From: Phreatobacter sp.
Lineage (GTDB): Bacteria; Pseudomonadota; Alphaproteobacteria; Rhizobiales; Phreatobacteraceae
Assembly: GCF_027532945.1 (NCBI RefSeq)
Contig: NZ_JAPZTZ010000014.1
Location: 62,001-126,000, forward strand
Reading direction: 5' to 3'
Length of the DNA stretch: 64,000 nucleotides
Shown here: piece after piece, positions 11,555-20,102 of the stretch
How positions within the stretch are numbered: position 1 is the stretch's first letter
Layout: each line of letters begins with the position of its first letter
The notes under the pieces: model-generated
What the model was told of the DNA's origin: nothing
Database searches by the model: none
What the model saw: the letters and a program-made list of their open reading frames with translations, nothing else
Program-made: the position numbers and the translations under genes

Positions 11555-12979
11555 ATGCGACACCTTCCGCGCCTCGTCCTTGTCCTCGCCGGGCTCCTCC
11601 TCGCCCCGGCCCTTGCCCTCGCCGATCCGCGCGGCTGCCCGCACAGCGCCGATGTGATGACGGCCTCCGACTATCTGCTCGTCGACCCGCAGAACGCCCA
11701 TCGCTTCTGGCGCGACCGCCAGGGCACTGAGGCCGCCTATCTGCTGATCCGCTATGGCGAACTGCCGCCCGCCGCGGCCCTCGCCCTCACCGAGCGCCTC
11801 GCGGCGCGCCAGCGCCCGCCCGAGCGGATCGAAGAGTTGAGGCTCGTGGTCGCATCGCCCGATCGCCGCCTCGCGGCGCTCGCGAGCCCGGACGCTGCAC
11901 AGGCAGCGCTGGCCCGTACGCCATCCGTGCAGCGGGCGCTGATCCTCGATGGCGAATGGCCCCGCGTCTTCGCCGATCTCGCCGGCCGCGCGACGGCACC
12001 GGGAGGCGCCATGGCGGAGATCGCCTTGGGGCGCGCCCTCGTCGACCTTGACGATGGCGAGAAGCTTCGGCTGGCGACGCTGGCCGAGGCGAGTGGTCTT
12101 TGGCAGCTCGCGGGCACTCTCCTCGCCACACGGGCTGATCTCTCGCCCTGGCTCGCGAGCCTCAGGCGGTCGCCCCTGGCCCCGACTGGCGAAGCCGACC
12201 TCGCAGCACGGTTCGCGCCGATCTGGTCAGGACAGCTCCTGCCCGGCCGTGCTCAACCACAACGGGCGGCCCTGCCGCCGGAGCTCGCCGCAGCGGTCGA
12301 CCGCCTCGGCGCCAACCGACCGGCAGGCGCCGCCGACATGGACCGCGTGCTCGCCCTCGGCTTCATCGCCCCCTCGACGCTCCTGCTGGCAACCGCTGCA
12401 AACCAGAGCGGCGATCCACGGCTCGGCAGCGAGGTCGCCGCCCCGCTCCTCGCCGCGATCCGCTCCGGACGACAATCGGCGGCCGACGTCGACGGACTGA
12501 GGACAGCGATCCTCGAGCGCAGCGTCGCCGTCCTCGGCCTCGACCGGGCTCGTACGCTCTTTGGCGGGGTGAGCCGGCAACCGGACCTGTGGGCATCGGG
12601 ATCGGCGCTGGAGACTCTGGAGCGATCGGTGGCGCGGCGCGCTCTCCTCGCCTTCGCCCGCGGCGAGGGACCGGCGCCGGCGCGCCCGCCCCTCCTGTCG
12701 CCGAGTTTTGACTGGGCGGGCTGGCGCAACGCGGCGGAAGCGATCCGCGCGGGCCAGCCGGCCTTCGACAGCTATCGTGGCATCGAGGCGGAACTGCTTC
12801 ACGCCATGGGTCGGCACGGCCGGGCGCTGCGGCTGTTGCGGGAGCTTGGACCGGGCGACGAGAACCGCCAGCGCGCCTATGGCATGCTCGTCACGCTGGA
12901 CCACATGTGTGGCGGCCTGCTCAGTCCCCATCCCTGGCTGGGGACGCCGCTGTTCACCTTCCCGCCGCGGCCGCGCTGA
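11555..12979 (+). CDS. Secreted protein of unknown function, helical
   Basis: 474 aa from the ATG at 11555, which opens a clear signal peptide (hydrophobic LVLVLAGLLLAPALALA, cleavage near residue 23). The mature part is Ala/Leu/Arg-rich and looks like stacked helices, as in TPR-type or lytic-transglycosylase superhelices, but I see no catalytic motif and do not recognise the family. One Cys near the mature N-terminus and one near the C-terminus could form a disulfide. It is divergent from marR and convergent with tolB, only 3 nt from the tolB stop, so it is wedged into the tol-pal cluster. Confidence 0.75.
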   Translation: MRHLPRLVLVLAGLLLAPALALADPRGCPHSADVMTASDYLLVDPQNAHRFWRDRQGTEAAYLLIRYGELPPAAALALTERLAARQRPPERIEELRLVVASPDRRLAALASPDAAQAALARTPSVQRALILDGEWPRVFADLAGRATAPGGAMAEIALGRALVDLDDGEKLRLATLAEASGLWQLAGTLLATRADLSPWLASLRRSPLAPTGEADLAARFAPIWSGQLLPGRAQPQRAALPPELAAAVDRLGANRPAGAADMDRVLALGFIAPSTLLLATAANQSGDPRLGSEVAAPLLAAIRSGRQSAADVDGLRTAILERSVAVLGLDRARTLFGGVSRQPDLWASGSALETLERSVARRALLAFARGEGPAPARPPLLSPSFDWAGWRNAAEAIRAGQPAFDSYRGIEAELLHAMGRHGRALRLLRELGPGDENRQRAYGMLVTLDHMCGGLLSPHPWLGTPLFTFPPRPR

Positions 12980-12989
12980 CGGTCAGCGC
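12973..12989. repeat. Inverted repeat spanning two convergent stop codons
   Basis: GCGCTGAC-G-GTCAGCGC: 8-bp arms around one base. The TGA of the secreted-protein gene (12977-12979) and the TGA of tolB (12983-12985) are both inside it. There is no T run, so it is at most a weak bidirectional terminator. Confidence 0.6.
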
Positions 12990-14302
12990 AGCGTCGGGCT
13001 CCAGGCCGGATCCGAGGCGAAGCTCGGCGTCGGCACGACATTCTCCGAGCGGGCGAAAATATCCGCCTGGAATAGCTTGGGGCCGGCCCCCTGCTCGCGG
13101 AAGAACATGACGAACAATCCGTTCGGCGAGAAGGTCGGACCCTCGTTGTGGAAGCCCGAGGTGATGATGCGCTCGCCTGTGCCGTCCGGCCTGATGACGC
13201 CGATGGCGAACTGGCCGCCACCCTGGCGGGTGAAGGCGATGAAGTCGCCGCGCGGCGACCAGACCGGCGTGGAGTAACGGCCCTCGCCGAAGGAGATGCG
13301 GTTCGCCGCGCCGCCGCCGGCGCTCATCACATAGAGCTGCTGGCCGCCGCCGCGATCGCTCTCGAAGACGATCTGGCGGCCGTCCGGCGAATAGGAGGGC
13401 GAGGTATCGATGGCCGACCCGTCGGTGAGCCGCACCGCCGCGCGCGAGCGCAGGTCGAGCGCATAGAGCGAGGCGCCACCGCCCTGCTGCAGCGACAGCA
13501 CGATGCGCTGGCCATCCGGCGAGAAGCGCGGCGAGAAGGTCATGCCGGGGAAGTTGCCGACCTGCTCACGCTGGCCGTTCTCGATGTTGAGCAGGTAGAC
13601 CCGGGGCTCGCCGCCCGTATAGGCCATGTAGGTGATGTCCTGGCTCGACGGCGAGAAGCGCGGGGTGAGCACGAGGTCGCCGCCACGGGTGAGGTAGCGC
13701 ACATTGGCGCCGTCCTGGTCCATGATGGCGAGGCGCTTCTGGCGACGATCCTTCGGGCCGGTCTCGTCGACAAAGACGATGCGGGTGTCGAAATGGCCTT
13801 TCTCGCCGGTCACCCGCTCGAAGATCTGGTCCGAGACGAGATGGGCGATGCGCCGCCAGTTCTGCTCCTGGGTGGCGAACTGCTGGCCGTGGAGCTGGTT
13901 GCCCTGGGCAACGTCCCAGAGGCGGAACTCGACGCGCGAACGCCCGTCGGGGCCGCGGCCGGCGCGCCCGGTGACGATGCCGGCAGCGCCGAGCTGGCGG
14001 AACTGCGCGAAATTCGGCGGCGCGTCCGGATCGAGCGTCGCATTGCCATAGGCCTGGCGGTCGATGATGCGGAAGAAGCCGGAGCGGCGCAGGTTGTTCT
14101 CGATGACGCCCGACATGTTGCGGCCGAGATCGCCGTCGCCGCCGAGGTTCGGCACGACGATCGGGAAGGGCTGCACCTGGCCGCGGCGGATGTCGATGAC
14201 CGGCGGAGCGCCCTGGGCCATGGACCAGGGCGAGAACAGGGTCGTGCCGGCGATGGTGGAACCGGCGGACAGGATGGTGCGGCGGGTGAGGTGCAGGGTC
14301 AT
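12983..14302 (-). CDS. tolB: Tol-Pal system beta-propeller protein TolB
   Basis: Periplasmic protein that links TolA and Pal. 439 aa: N-terminal domain (~35-160) then a six-bladed WD40-like propeller with repeated SPDGQRI/SPRGDF motifs. The signal peptide begins with TRRTILSAG, which resembles a twin-arginine signal more than a Sec signal. It follows tolA in the tolQRAB operon (78 nt gap). Pal, normally next, is displaced by 3.8 kb. Confidence 0.96.
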   Translation of the reverse strand: MTLHLTRRTILSAGSTIAGTTLFSPWSMAQGAPPVIDIRRGQVQPFPIVVPNLGGDGDLGRNMSGVIENNLRRSGFFRIIDRQAYGNATLDPDAPPNFAQFRQLGAAGIVTGRAGRGPDGRSRVEFRLWDVAQGNQLHGQQFATQEQNWRRIAHLVSDQIFERVTGEKGHFDTRIVFVDETGPKDRRQKRLAIMDQDGANVRYLTRGGDLVLTPRFSPSSQDITYMAYTGGEPRVYLLNIENGQREQVGNFPGMTFSPRFSPDGQRIVLSLQQGGGASLYALDLRSRAAVRLTDGSAIDTSPSYSPDGRQIVFESDRGGGQQLYVMSAGGGAANRISFGEGRYSTPVWSPRGDFIAFTRQGGGQFAIGVIRPDGTGERIITSGFHNEGPTFSPNGLFVMFFREQGAGPKLFQADIFARSENVVPTPSFASDPAWSPTLR

Positions 14303-14380
14303 GGCGGGTCTCTTCGGGCTTTCAGATGGCGCTGCACGCGGCTCGCGTCGAGGGTGTGACAGGGGCCGGGCGCCGGTCCG

Positions 14381-15577
14381 TCAGCGCATCATTTCCTTGG
14401 GGTCGAAGTTGAGGACGACTTCGCGCCAGGTGTCGTAGCGCTCGGGCGGGAGGCGGACGCCACCCTCCTGCGAGCACCGCATCACCGCGCGAACGGCGGA
14501 ATTGGCGAGGATCTGGAAGGCCGGATCGCCCCGCGGGTTCTGGATCTCCGGACGGGCGGACACGGTGCCGTCGCGGTTGAAGGACACGCGCAGGCGCACC
14601 GCCGGGCTGTTGCCCTCGCGCGCCGCGATCGGGACTTCCCAGCAGCGTTCGGCCCAGGCGCGGATCGCGTCGATCTCGCGGCCGGTGATGCGCGCGGCAG
14701 CCCCCGTCGCCGTGCCGAGCGAGGCGGTGCGGGCCGGAGCGGTGGCGCCCGTCGCCTCCGTACGGGAGGCCTGGCGGCGGTCGTTCTCCTGCGTCGAGCT
14801 CGACGCGAGGCGGGCTGCGATGGAATTGGGATCGAAGCGGCGGGCATCGGCCTGTTCCTGGCGCTGCCGTTCGGCGCGCTCGCGGGCCTCGCGCTGCTGG
14901 CGTTCGCGCTGTTCGCGGGCCTGGCGCTCGCGCTGTTCGCGCTCCTGCCGCTCACGGGCCTCTCGCTGCTCGCGTTCCTGGCGTTCTCGGGCCTCGCGCT
15001 GCTGGCGCTCGCGGATCTCCTGCTGGCGGCGCGCCTCGGCCTGGCGCTGCTGCTCCTGCTGGCGGCGCTCCTCCTCGCGCTTCTGCTGGGCGAGGAGCTC
15101 GGCCTCCTTGGCGGCCTGGTCCTCGCGCTCCTGCGCGGCGGCGGCGGCCGGTGTCGGCCGCGGCGCGGGCTGCGGCACCGGCACGGGAGGCGGCGGCGGG
15201 GCGGCCTGCGCCTGGCGAACGGGCGGCGTCGGCTCCGGCGGACGCGGATCGGCCTGCGCGGGGCGCGGCGGCGGTGGGGGCGGAACGTCGGTGGTCTGCA
15301 CCCGCTCGCGGGCGACCGGCAGCGTCGCCGGGTCCTGGGTCTGGCGCTCTTCCGGAGCCTGCCGATCGACGACGCGCTGCGGCGTCGGCGTCTGCTCGCC
15401 GCGGCGGTCGCCGCGGGTGGACTGGGCCGGCTCGTCCGAGACGATCTCGACCGGCACGCTTTCGCCCTCGTCGACCTTGGTGGGCGACGTCAGAAAGCCC
15501 ACGAGCCCGGCGACGACGAGCAGAACGTGCCCGCCGACCGAGATCCCGTAGCCGACCTTCTGGGGGTGAAGCGCCAA
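14381..15577 (-). CDS. tolA: TolA, TonB-like energy-transducing protein
   Basis: Spans the periplasm and transmits proton-motive force from TolQR to Pal/TolB. 398 aa from the TTG at 15577, preceded by GAGGAG just inside the tolR 3' end. Order: one membrane helix (~8-28), Pro-rich segments, a long charged coiled coil made of repeated RE(R/Q)QRE-type units (~170-250), then a C-terminal TonB/TolA domain with one conserved Cys near the end (AVMRCSQEGG). The frame continues 70 codons upstream inside tolR and is not used. Confidence 0.93.
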   Translation of the reverse strand: MALHPQKVGYGISVGGHVLLVVAGLVGFLTSPTKVDEGESVPVEIVSDEPAQSTRGDRRGEQTPTPQRVVDRQAPEERQTQDPATLPVARERVQTTDVPPPPPPRPAQADPRPPEPTPPVRQAQAAPPPPPVPVPQPAPRPTPAAAAAQEREDQAAKEAELLAQQKREEERRQQEQQRQAEARRQQEIRERQQREARERQEREQREARERQEREQRERQAREQRERQQREARERAERQRQEQADARRFDPNSIAARLASSSTQENDRRQASRTEATGATAPARTASLGTATGAAARITGREIDAIRAWAERCWEVPIAAREGNSPAVRLRVSFNRDGTVSARPEIQNPRGDPAFQILANSAVRAVMRCSQEGGVRLPPERYDTWREVVLNFDPKEMMR

Positions 15578-15587
15578 TCCGGTCTCC

Positions 15588-16037
15588 TCAGCGCGACGCA
15601 CGCTCGGTGGCGACCAGCGCCACCTTGGTGAAGCCGCCGCCCTTGAGCTGCGACAGCACGTCCATGATCGCCTGATAATTGGCGGCGGCATCGCCGCGCA
15701 CGAAGATGCGCTCCTCGGCGCCGTTGGTCGCCGTGGCGCGCACGCGCTCGACAAGGGCAGCGGCCTCGACCTTGGTGTCGCCGACATAGATCTCGCCGTT
15801 CTGGCGGACCGAGACGGTGATCGGCGGTTTGTCCTGCTGGATGGCGCGGGCCGAGGCCTGCGGCAGGTCGATGGGCACCGACACCGTCATCAGCGGCGCG
15901 GCGACCATGAAGATGATGAGGAGGACCAGCATCACGTCCACGAAGGGCGTGATGTTGATCTCGTTCATGACGTGCGAACGGCGCTTGCGGCGTCCACCGC
16001 CGCGACCGCCCCCGCCTCCTGCGAGTGAAGCACCCAT
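15588..16037 (-). CDS. tolR: TolR, ExbD-like stator protein
   Basis: Inner-membrane protein that with TolQ forms the proton channel energising TolA. 149 aa: Gly/Arg-rich cytoplasmic head, EINITPFVDVMLVLLIIF membrane helix with the proton-carrying Asp, and a periplasmic domain. It is 12 nt downstream of tolQ and its stop lies 10 nt before the tolA start. Confidence 0.97.
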   Translation of the reverse strand: MGASLAGGGGGRGGGRRKRRSHVMNEINITPFVDVMLVLLIIFMVAAPLMTVSVPIDLPQASARAIQQDKPPITVSVRQNGEIYVGDTKVEAAALVERVRATATNGAEERIFVRGDAAANYQAIMDVLSQLKGGGFTKVALVATERASR

Positions 16038-16049
16038 GATCGATGCTCC

Positions 16050-16775
16050 TTACGCTGCGCGCTGGTCGTAGCCGCCGGCCTGCTGGTCGATCTGGCGCGA
16101 CAGGATGGCGGAGAATTCGTCGGCGAAGCCTTCGAGACGGCTGGCGATCTTGTTCACCTCGCCGGCGAGCTTGTTGTAGGCGATGGTCGCGGGAATGGCG
16201 GCAACGAGGCCGATGGCGGTGGCGAAGAGCGCCTCGGCAATGCCGGGGGCGACGACGGCGAGAGAGGTGTTCTTCGACACGGCGATGGCCTGGAACGAGG
16301 TCATGATGCCCCATACCGTGCCGAAGAGGCCGATGAAGGGGCCCGCCGATGCGACGGTGGCCAGCATCATCAGGCGGGACTCGAGCCGCTCGACCTCGCG
16401 CTGGATGGTGACGTTCATGACGCGGTCGAGGCGCTGCTGCAGGCCGGCAAAGGAGCGCGAGGAGGTCTCATGGCTGCGCTTCCATTCGCGCATGGCGGCA
16501 ACGAAAAGCGCGGCCATGGCGGTCGTCGGCCGCTGGGCGAGCGAGCGATAGAGCTCCTCGAGGCTCTGGCCGGACCAGAAGACCTGCTCGAACCGGTCCA
16601 TCTGCGTCTTGGTGCGGCGATAGACGATGATCTTCTCGACGATGATCGCCCAGACCCAGATCGAGGCGACGACGAGGCCGAGCATCACGCCCTTGACGAC
16701 CCAATGGGCGGCCCAGAACAGGCCCCAGAGCGAAACGTCATGGGCGACGGCCGCGGCTGCATCGGCGGGGTTCAT
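16050..16775 (-). CDS. tolQ: TolQ, ExbB/MotA-like proton channel protein
   Basis: Inner-membrane channel subunit of 241 aa with three helices and the conserved MotA/TolQ/ExbB segment GLFGTVWGIMTSF. The ATG at 16775 has AAGGAT upstream and matches family length. It heads the tolQRAB operon. Its usual upstream neighbour ybgC is 5 kb away. Confidence 0.97.
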   Translation of the reverse strand: MNPADAAAAVAHDVSLWGLFWAAHWVVKGVMLGLVVASIWVWAIIVEKIIVYRRTKTQMDRFEQVFWSGQSLEELYRSLAQRPTTAMAALFVAAMREWKRSHETSSRSFAGLQQRLDRVMNVTIQREVERLESRLMMLATVASAGPFIGLFGTVWGIMTSFQAIAVSKNTSLAVVAPGIAEALFATAIGLVAAIPATIAYNKLAGEVNKIASRLEGFADEFSAILSRQIDQQAGGYDQRAA

Positions 16776-17134
16776 GGCAATATCCTTCTCGCGACGGGTC
16801 CGGCTTGGTGGTCGCGCGAACGCTCCCCGCCCTGATCGACACAACGTTCCAGCGGTTTAAGGCGTGAAATTCGCCCGCTGATGACGCCTTTGAGGGCGAA
16901 ATGGCCCTCGAATGTGTCTTGACCGTGGCGCGGACCGTGCTTCCGCGTGGAGACCTACCAAGCCATCGGTAAGGTTAAGGTCAGGTTATCTTCTGCACTG
17001 CAACAGGATGGCGGGCGGGCGTGGCGGAACAAGGGCCGGGGGGGCGTCGTACCCCCAGGCACGACAGGCTGCTGACAGGTTCCGCGATCAGCCTGTCCGA
17101 TAATCACACAAAAGGACAGGGAGACGACGCCGTT
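16776..17134. other. 359-bp divergent intergenic region
   Basis: Shared upstream region of tolQ (left) and the dihydrofolate-reductase-like gene (right). It holds one CtrA-like box at 16975-16990 and no convincing small gene. Confidence 0.5.
16975..16990 (+). promoter_or_regulatory. CtrA-like box between tolQ and a divergent gene
   Basis: TTAA-GGTCAGG-TTATC, one mismatch to TTAA-N7-TTAAC. It is 200 nt upstream of tolQ and 145 nt upstream of the divergent gene. The target is uncertain; tolQ fits the CtrA theme of the window. Confidence 0.4.
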
Positions 17135-17773
17135 ATGGGAAAACTGCGGGTAAACAGCTTCGCCATTTCGATCGACGGCTTCGGGGCGGGGCCGGACCAG
17201 AGCCTCCAAAGCCCTCTCGGCTTAGGTGGCCAGCACCTGCATGACTGGTTTTTCCCCACACGCACGTTCCAGGCGATGATTGGCAAGGACGGCGGAACGA
17301 CCGGGCCAGACGACGCCTTTGCCGCGCGCGGCATGGACAATGTCGGCGCGTGGATATTGGGCCGCAACATGTTCGCCCCCTTCCGCGGCCCATGGCCCGA
17401 TGATTCATGGAAAGGATGGTGGGGAGACAATCCTCCCTATCACGTGCCGACCTTCGTTCTCACCCACCACGCCCGGCCCCCCTTGGAGATGGAGGGTGGA
17501 ACCACGTTCCACTTCGTGACGGGCGCCGAAGAGGCCCTGCGGCGGGCCAAGGCTGCGGCGGGCGCCAGGGATGTTCGCATTGGCGGCGGTGCGGCAACGA
17601 TCCGTCAATACCTGCAGGCCGGGTTGATCGACGAGATGCACCTGGTCCTCTCGCCCATCCTGCTGGGAAGAGGCGAGGTCCTGCTGCACGGTATCGATCT
17701 CGCTGAACTCGGCTATCGCTGCATCGATCATGTGGCAACGGAGCGCGCGACCCATGTCGTGATCGCGAAATGA
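17135..17773 (+). CDS. Dihydrofolate reductase family protein (RibD C-terminal-like)
   Basis: NAD(P)H-dependent reductase of the RibD-C/DHFR fold, 212 aa, normal length. Seen: an N-terminal VNSFAISIDGFGAGPD strand-loop, GRNMF in the cofactor region, and the C-terminal IGGGAATIRQYLQAGLIDEMHLVLSPILLGRGEVL block typical of the family. The natural substrate of such stand-alone paralogues is usually unknown. A GGACAGGGAG ribosome site precedes the ATG. It is part of the cassette between ybgC and tolQ and has lower GC than the tol genes. Confidence 0.88.
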   Translation: MGKLRVNSFAISIDGFGAGPDQSLQSPLGLGGQHLHDWFFPTRTFQAMIGKDGGTTGPDDAFAARGMDNVGAWILGRNMFAPFRGPWPDDSWKGWWGDNPPYHVPTFVLTHHARPPLEMEGGTTFHFVTGAEEALRRAKAAAGARDVRIGGGAATIRQYLQAGLIDEMHLVLSPILLGRGEVLLHGIDLAELGYRCIDHVATERATHVVIAK

Positions 17774-17827
17774 CGCGCGGCCGGCTGGTGGCATGATCCC
17801 ACGGGGTCGATACCTCGGCGCGCCGCT

Positions 17828-18202
17828 TCATTCTAACGCCGAAAAGAACACCCGCTTCGCCGTCGCCTCCATCTCAGCAATCGTCGCCCCATCCAGCCCC
17901 AGCGCCTCCGGCAGCAACGCCGCCGCCTTCGCCACCGCCTCGTGCTGGGTCCAGGGCCAGTCGCTGCCCCACATCAGCCGCTCCGCGCCATAGGCCTCGA
18001 CGATCCGGCCGGCGAGGCCGCGGATGTCGGGATGGCGCACCCGATTGCGCGCCAACAGCTTCATGTGGATGCGCGGGTCCGCAGCCCAGCCGGTGACGAG
18101 CGCGGCATCATCCGGACCCGGCCGGCCGAAATGGTCGAGGGCAATGGGCCCAACAACGCCACGGAAATGGCGCGGCACGGCAGCGAGGTCGGGGTGGTCG
18201 GC
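17828..18202 (-). pseudogene. Truncated amidohydrolase copy (C-terminal 124 residues)
   Basis: The deduced protein matches the C-terminal half of the complete amidohydrolase at 19229-19996 with no length change over 375 nt, including DHFGRPGPDDAALVT and MWGSDWPWTQHE. The N-terminal half, including the HxH metal site, is missing. The frame stays open to 18349, but that upstream part is unrelated and no start with a ribosome site is evident. It is most simply the remnant of a tandem duplication broken by arrival of the hydrolase gene at 18360. Confidence 0.8.
17828..18202 (+). repeat. Direct repeat, copy 1 (amidohydrolase 3' half)
   Basis: 375-nt repeat with the second copy at 19229-19603. Long runs are identical at DNA level, for example around the conserved WGSDWPWTQHE codons. 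The 1.0 kb between the copies holds the S33 hydrolase gene. Confidence 0.85.
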
Positions 18203-18359
18203 ATTCGCCCTATCCGTCTCTGCCAATCCAAAGGCAGCGCGAATGGACGAATATCTTCGGTTTCGCACTCGCACTTTCGCGCCAAAGAACCCTACGTTGC
18301 CACGATTGCCGACGACCGAGCCGCGCTTGAATCCAAGGCGGCTGCTCAAGGGGTTTCAC

Positions 18360-19217
18360 ATGCTCGTATCGGTCAACGGTGTCCGGCTGTTCGTGGATGT
18401 GGCGAACCCGGGTCTCGTGCCCGATGGCGACAGGATGCGCGAGAAGCCAACGCTCCTGATGCTTCATGGCGGGCCCGGCTTCGACCACACCGCATTCAAG
18501 GACGCCTTCTCCTGTCTCAGCGACGTGGCCCAGGTCGTCTTCTACGACCATCGCGGCAACGGCCGGAGTGACGGCGACGACCCCGCGGCCTGGAACCTCA
18601 CGCAATGGGCCGATGATGTGAAAGGCCTATGCGATGCCCTGGGCATCGTCCGTCCCATCGTCTGCGGCCTGTCCTTCGGCGGTTTCGTCGCGCAGGCCTA
18701 TGCCACGCGATATCCCGACCACCCGGGCAAGCTCATCCTGCTCAGCACGGTGGGGCGCGTCCACTTCCCCACGATCTTTGCCGCCTTCACGCGCATCGGC
18801 GGCCCCGAGATCGGAGCGATCGCGGAAAGCTATTGGATGAATCCGACGGCGGAGGGGCGAGCCGTCTATCTCCAGCGATGCGTGCCCTTCTATCGGCACC
18901 GCCGAAACAGGCCACCAGCCGACTTCTCGCGGGTCATCATGCGAACGCAGGTGGCGCTGCATTTCAACGGTCCGCAGAACGAGCACGGACGGTTCAACCT
19001 CCTGCCTGACCTCGCGCGGCTACGCTGTCCGGTGCTGATGATGGCGGGAGAGCACGACCCGATCGCGCCAATCGAACTGGCGGAGGAGACGGCCGCCGCC
19101 ATTCCGGCGGGACTCCTGCGCTTCGAACGCCTGAGTGGCTGCGGCCATGACGTCCATGGCGATGATCCGGAGCGGGTGTTCGGCGCGATTCGAACGTTCA
19201 TCGCGGCGGAGACCTGA
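18360..19217 (+). CDS. Alpha/beta hydrolase, proline iminopeptidase-like (S33)
   Basis: 285 aa serine hydrolase. The oxyanion motif HGGPGFDH, the strand motif YDHRGNGRSDG and the nucleophile elbow GLSFGG are those of peptidase family S33; a late GCGHDVHGDDPE supplies the His. Proline iminopeptidases and related amidases or lactonases share this layout, so the substrate is open. The ATG at 18360 has AAGGGG upstream. It lies between the truncated and the complete amidohydrolase copies, in opposite orientation to both. Confidence 0.88.
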   Translation: MLVSVNGVRLFVDVANPGLVPDGDRMREKPTLLMLHGGPGFDHTAFKDAFSCLSDVAQVVFYDHRGNGRSDGDDPAAWNLTQWADDVKGLCDALGIVRPIVCGLSFGGFVAQAYATRYPDHPGKLILLSTVGRVHFPTIFAAFTRIGGPEIGAIAESYWMNPTAEGRAVYLQRCVPFYRHRRNRPPADFSRVIMRTQVALHFNGPQNEHGRFNLLPDLARLRCPVLMMAGEHDPIAPIELAEETAAAIPAGLLRFERLSGCGHDVHGDDPERVFGAIRTFIAAET

Positions 19218-19228
19218 GGCCGACCGCC

Positions 19229-19603
19229 TCACTCCCCCGCAGGAAAGAACACCCGCCGCGCCGTCGCCTCCATCACCGCAATGGTCGCCCCGTCCAAACC
19301 CAGCGCCTCCGGCAGCAACGCCGCCGCCTTCGCCGCCTCCTCGTGCTGGGTCCAGGGCCAGTCGCTGCCCCACATCAGCCGCTCCGCGCCATAGGCGTCG
19401 ACGATCCGGCCGGCGAGGCCACGGATGTCGGGATGGCGCACGCGATAGGGCGCTGACAGTTTCATGCGGACGCGAGGGTCCGCAGCCCAGCTGGTGACGA
19501 GCGCGGCATCGTCCGGACCCGGCCGGCCGAAATGGTCGAGGACGATGGGCCCGTCGAAGCTGCGGAGAAAAGGCAGCGCGGCGGCAAGGTCCGGCGCATC
19601 GGC
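19229..19603 (+). repeat. Direct repeat, copy 2 (amidohydrolase 3' half)
   Basis: Second copy of the 375-nt repeat at 17828-18202. Here it is part of the intact amidohydrolase gene. Confidence 0.85.
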
Positions 19604-19996
19604 ATGGAGTTCGACATGCCAGCCGAGCGGCGCGGCGATGGCGAGCATCGCCATCGCATCGGCCGAGGCGAGGACCTCCGGCGAGCGACCGACGAGATTG
19701 TAGCGCAACCCGCGGATCCCGGCCGCCGCGAGGGCCTCCGCCGCCTTGGGCGCGATGCGCTCCTCGATTACCGCCACGCCGGCAAGGCGGCCGCCGGCCG
19801 CCCCCAGCGCCTTGAGCAGGAAACTGTTGTCGCTGCCGAGGAACGACGGCTGCACCAGCACGCCTTTGTCGGCCCCGATCCCGTCGAGAAAGGCGAGATA
19901 GGCGGAGAGCGGCGCGTCATAGGCGGGCACATAGCGGGCGGTCGGGATCGCCGGCAGGCCAAGCTCGAAGACATGGGCATGGGTGTCGATCCGCAT
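19229..19996 (-). CDS. Amidohydrolase family protein (PDC hydrolase/LigI-like)
   Basis: Metal-dependent TIM-barrel hydrolase of 255 aa. Visible: DTHAHVF with the first metal His pair, DHFGRPG, RLMWGSDWPWTQHE with the conserved Asp, and an intact barrel between. It resembles 2-pyrone-4,6-dicarboxylate hydrolase and related lactonases. It is divergent from the GntR gene with 106 nt between, and the palindrome there could regulate both. Substrate uncertain; a carboxylated lactone is my guess from the family and the adjacent tricarboxylate-type binding protein. Confidence 0.87.
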   Translation of the reverse strand: MRIDTHAHVFELGLPAIPTARYVPAYDAPLSAYLAFLDGIGADKGVLVQPSFLGSDNSFLLKALGAAGGRLAGVAVIEERIAPKAAEALAAAGIRGLRYNLVGRSPEVLASADAMAMLAIAAPLGWHVELHADAPDLAAALPFLRSFDGPIVLDHFGRPGPDDAALVTSWAADPRVRMKLSAPYRVRHPDIRGLAGRIVDAYGAERLMWGSDWPWTQHEEAAKAAALLPEALGLDGATIAVMEATARRVFFPAGE

Positions 19997-20065
19997 CGCG
20001 TGGCTCTTCAGCGCGCCAACATGGCGCAGGGGGGAACGACCTGACGCCCTTGCTGGATCCTGTCA

Positions 20066-20089
20066 ATTCCTCTAGTCCTATAGAGGAAT
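20066..20089. promoter_or_regulatory. Probable GntR operator
   Basis: A perfect 9-bp inverted repeat (20066-20074 and 20081-20089, core CCTCTA/TAGAGG) with a 6-bp spacer. A third TAGAGG half-site follows at once (20089-20094). It lies 14 nt before the gntR GTG and between it and the divergent amidohydrolase. Confidence 0.7.
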
Positions 20090-20102
20090 AGAGGTTTCCT
20101 CC

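Noticed and set aside
14860-15080. Tandem repeat or CRISPR-like array in tolA
   Set aside because: The regular repeats are RE(R/Q)-rich codons of the TolA coiled coil, in frame and without spacers.
18203-18349. Upstream extension of the truncated amidohydrolase frame as a genuine new N-terminus
   Set aside because: No similarity to the full gene, no ribosome site, and it overlaps the leader of the S33 hydrolase.
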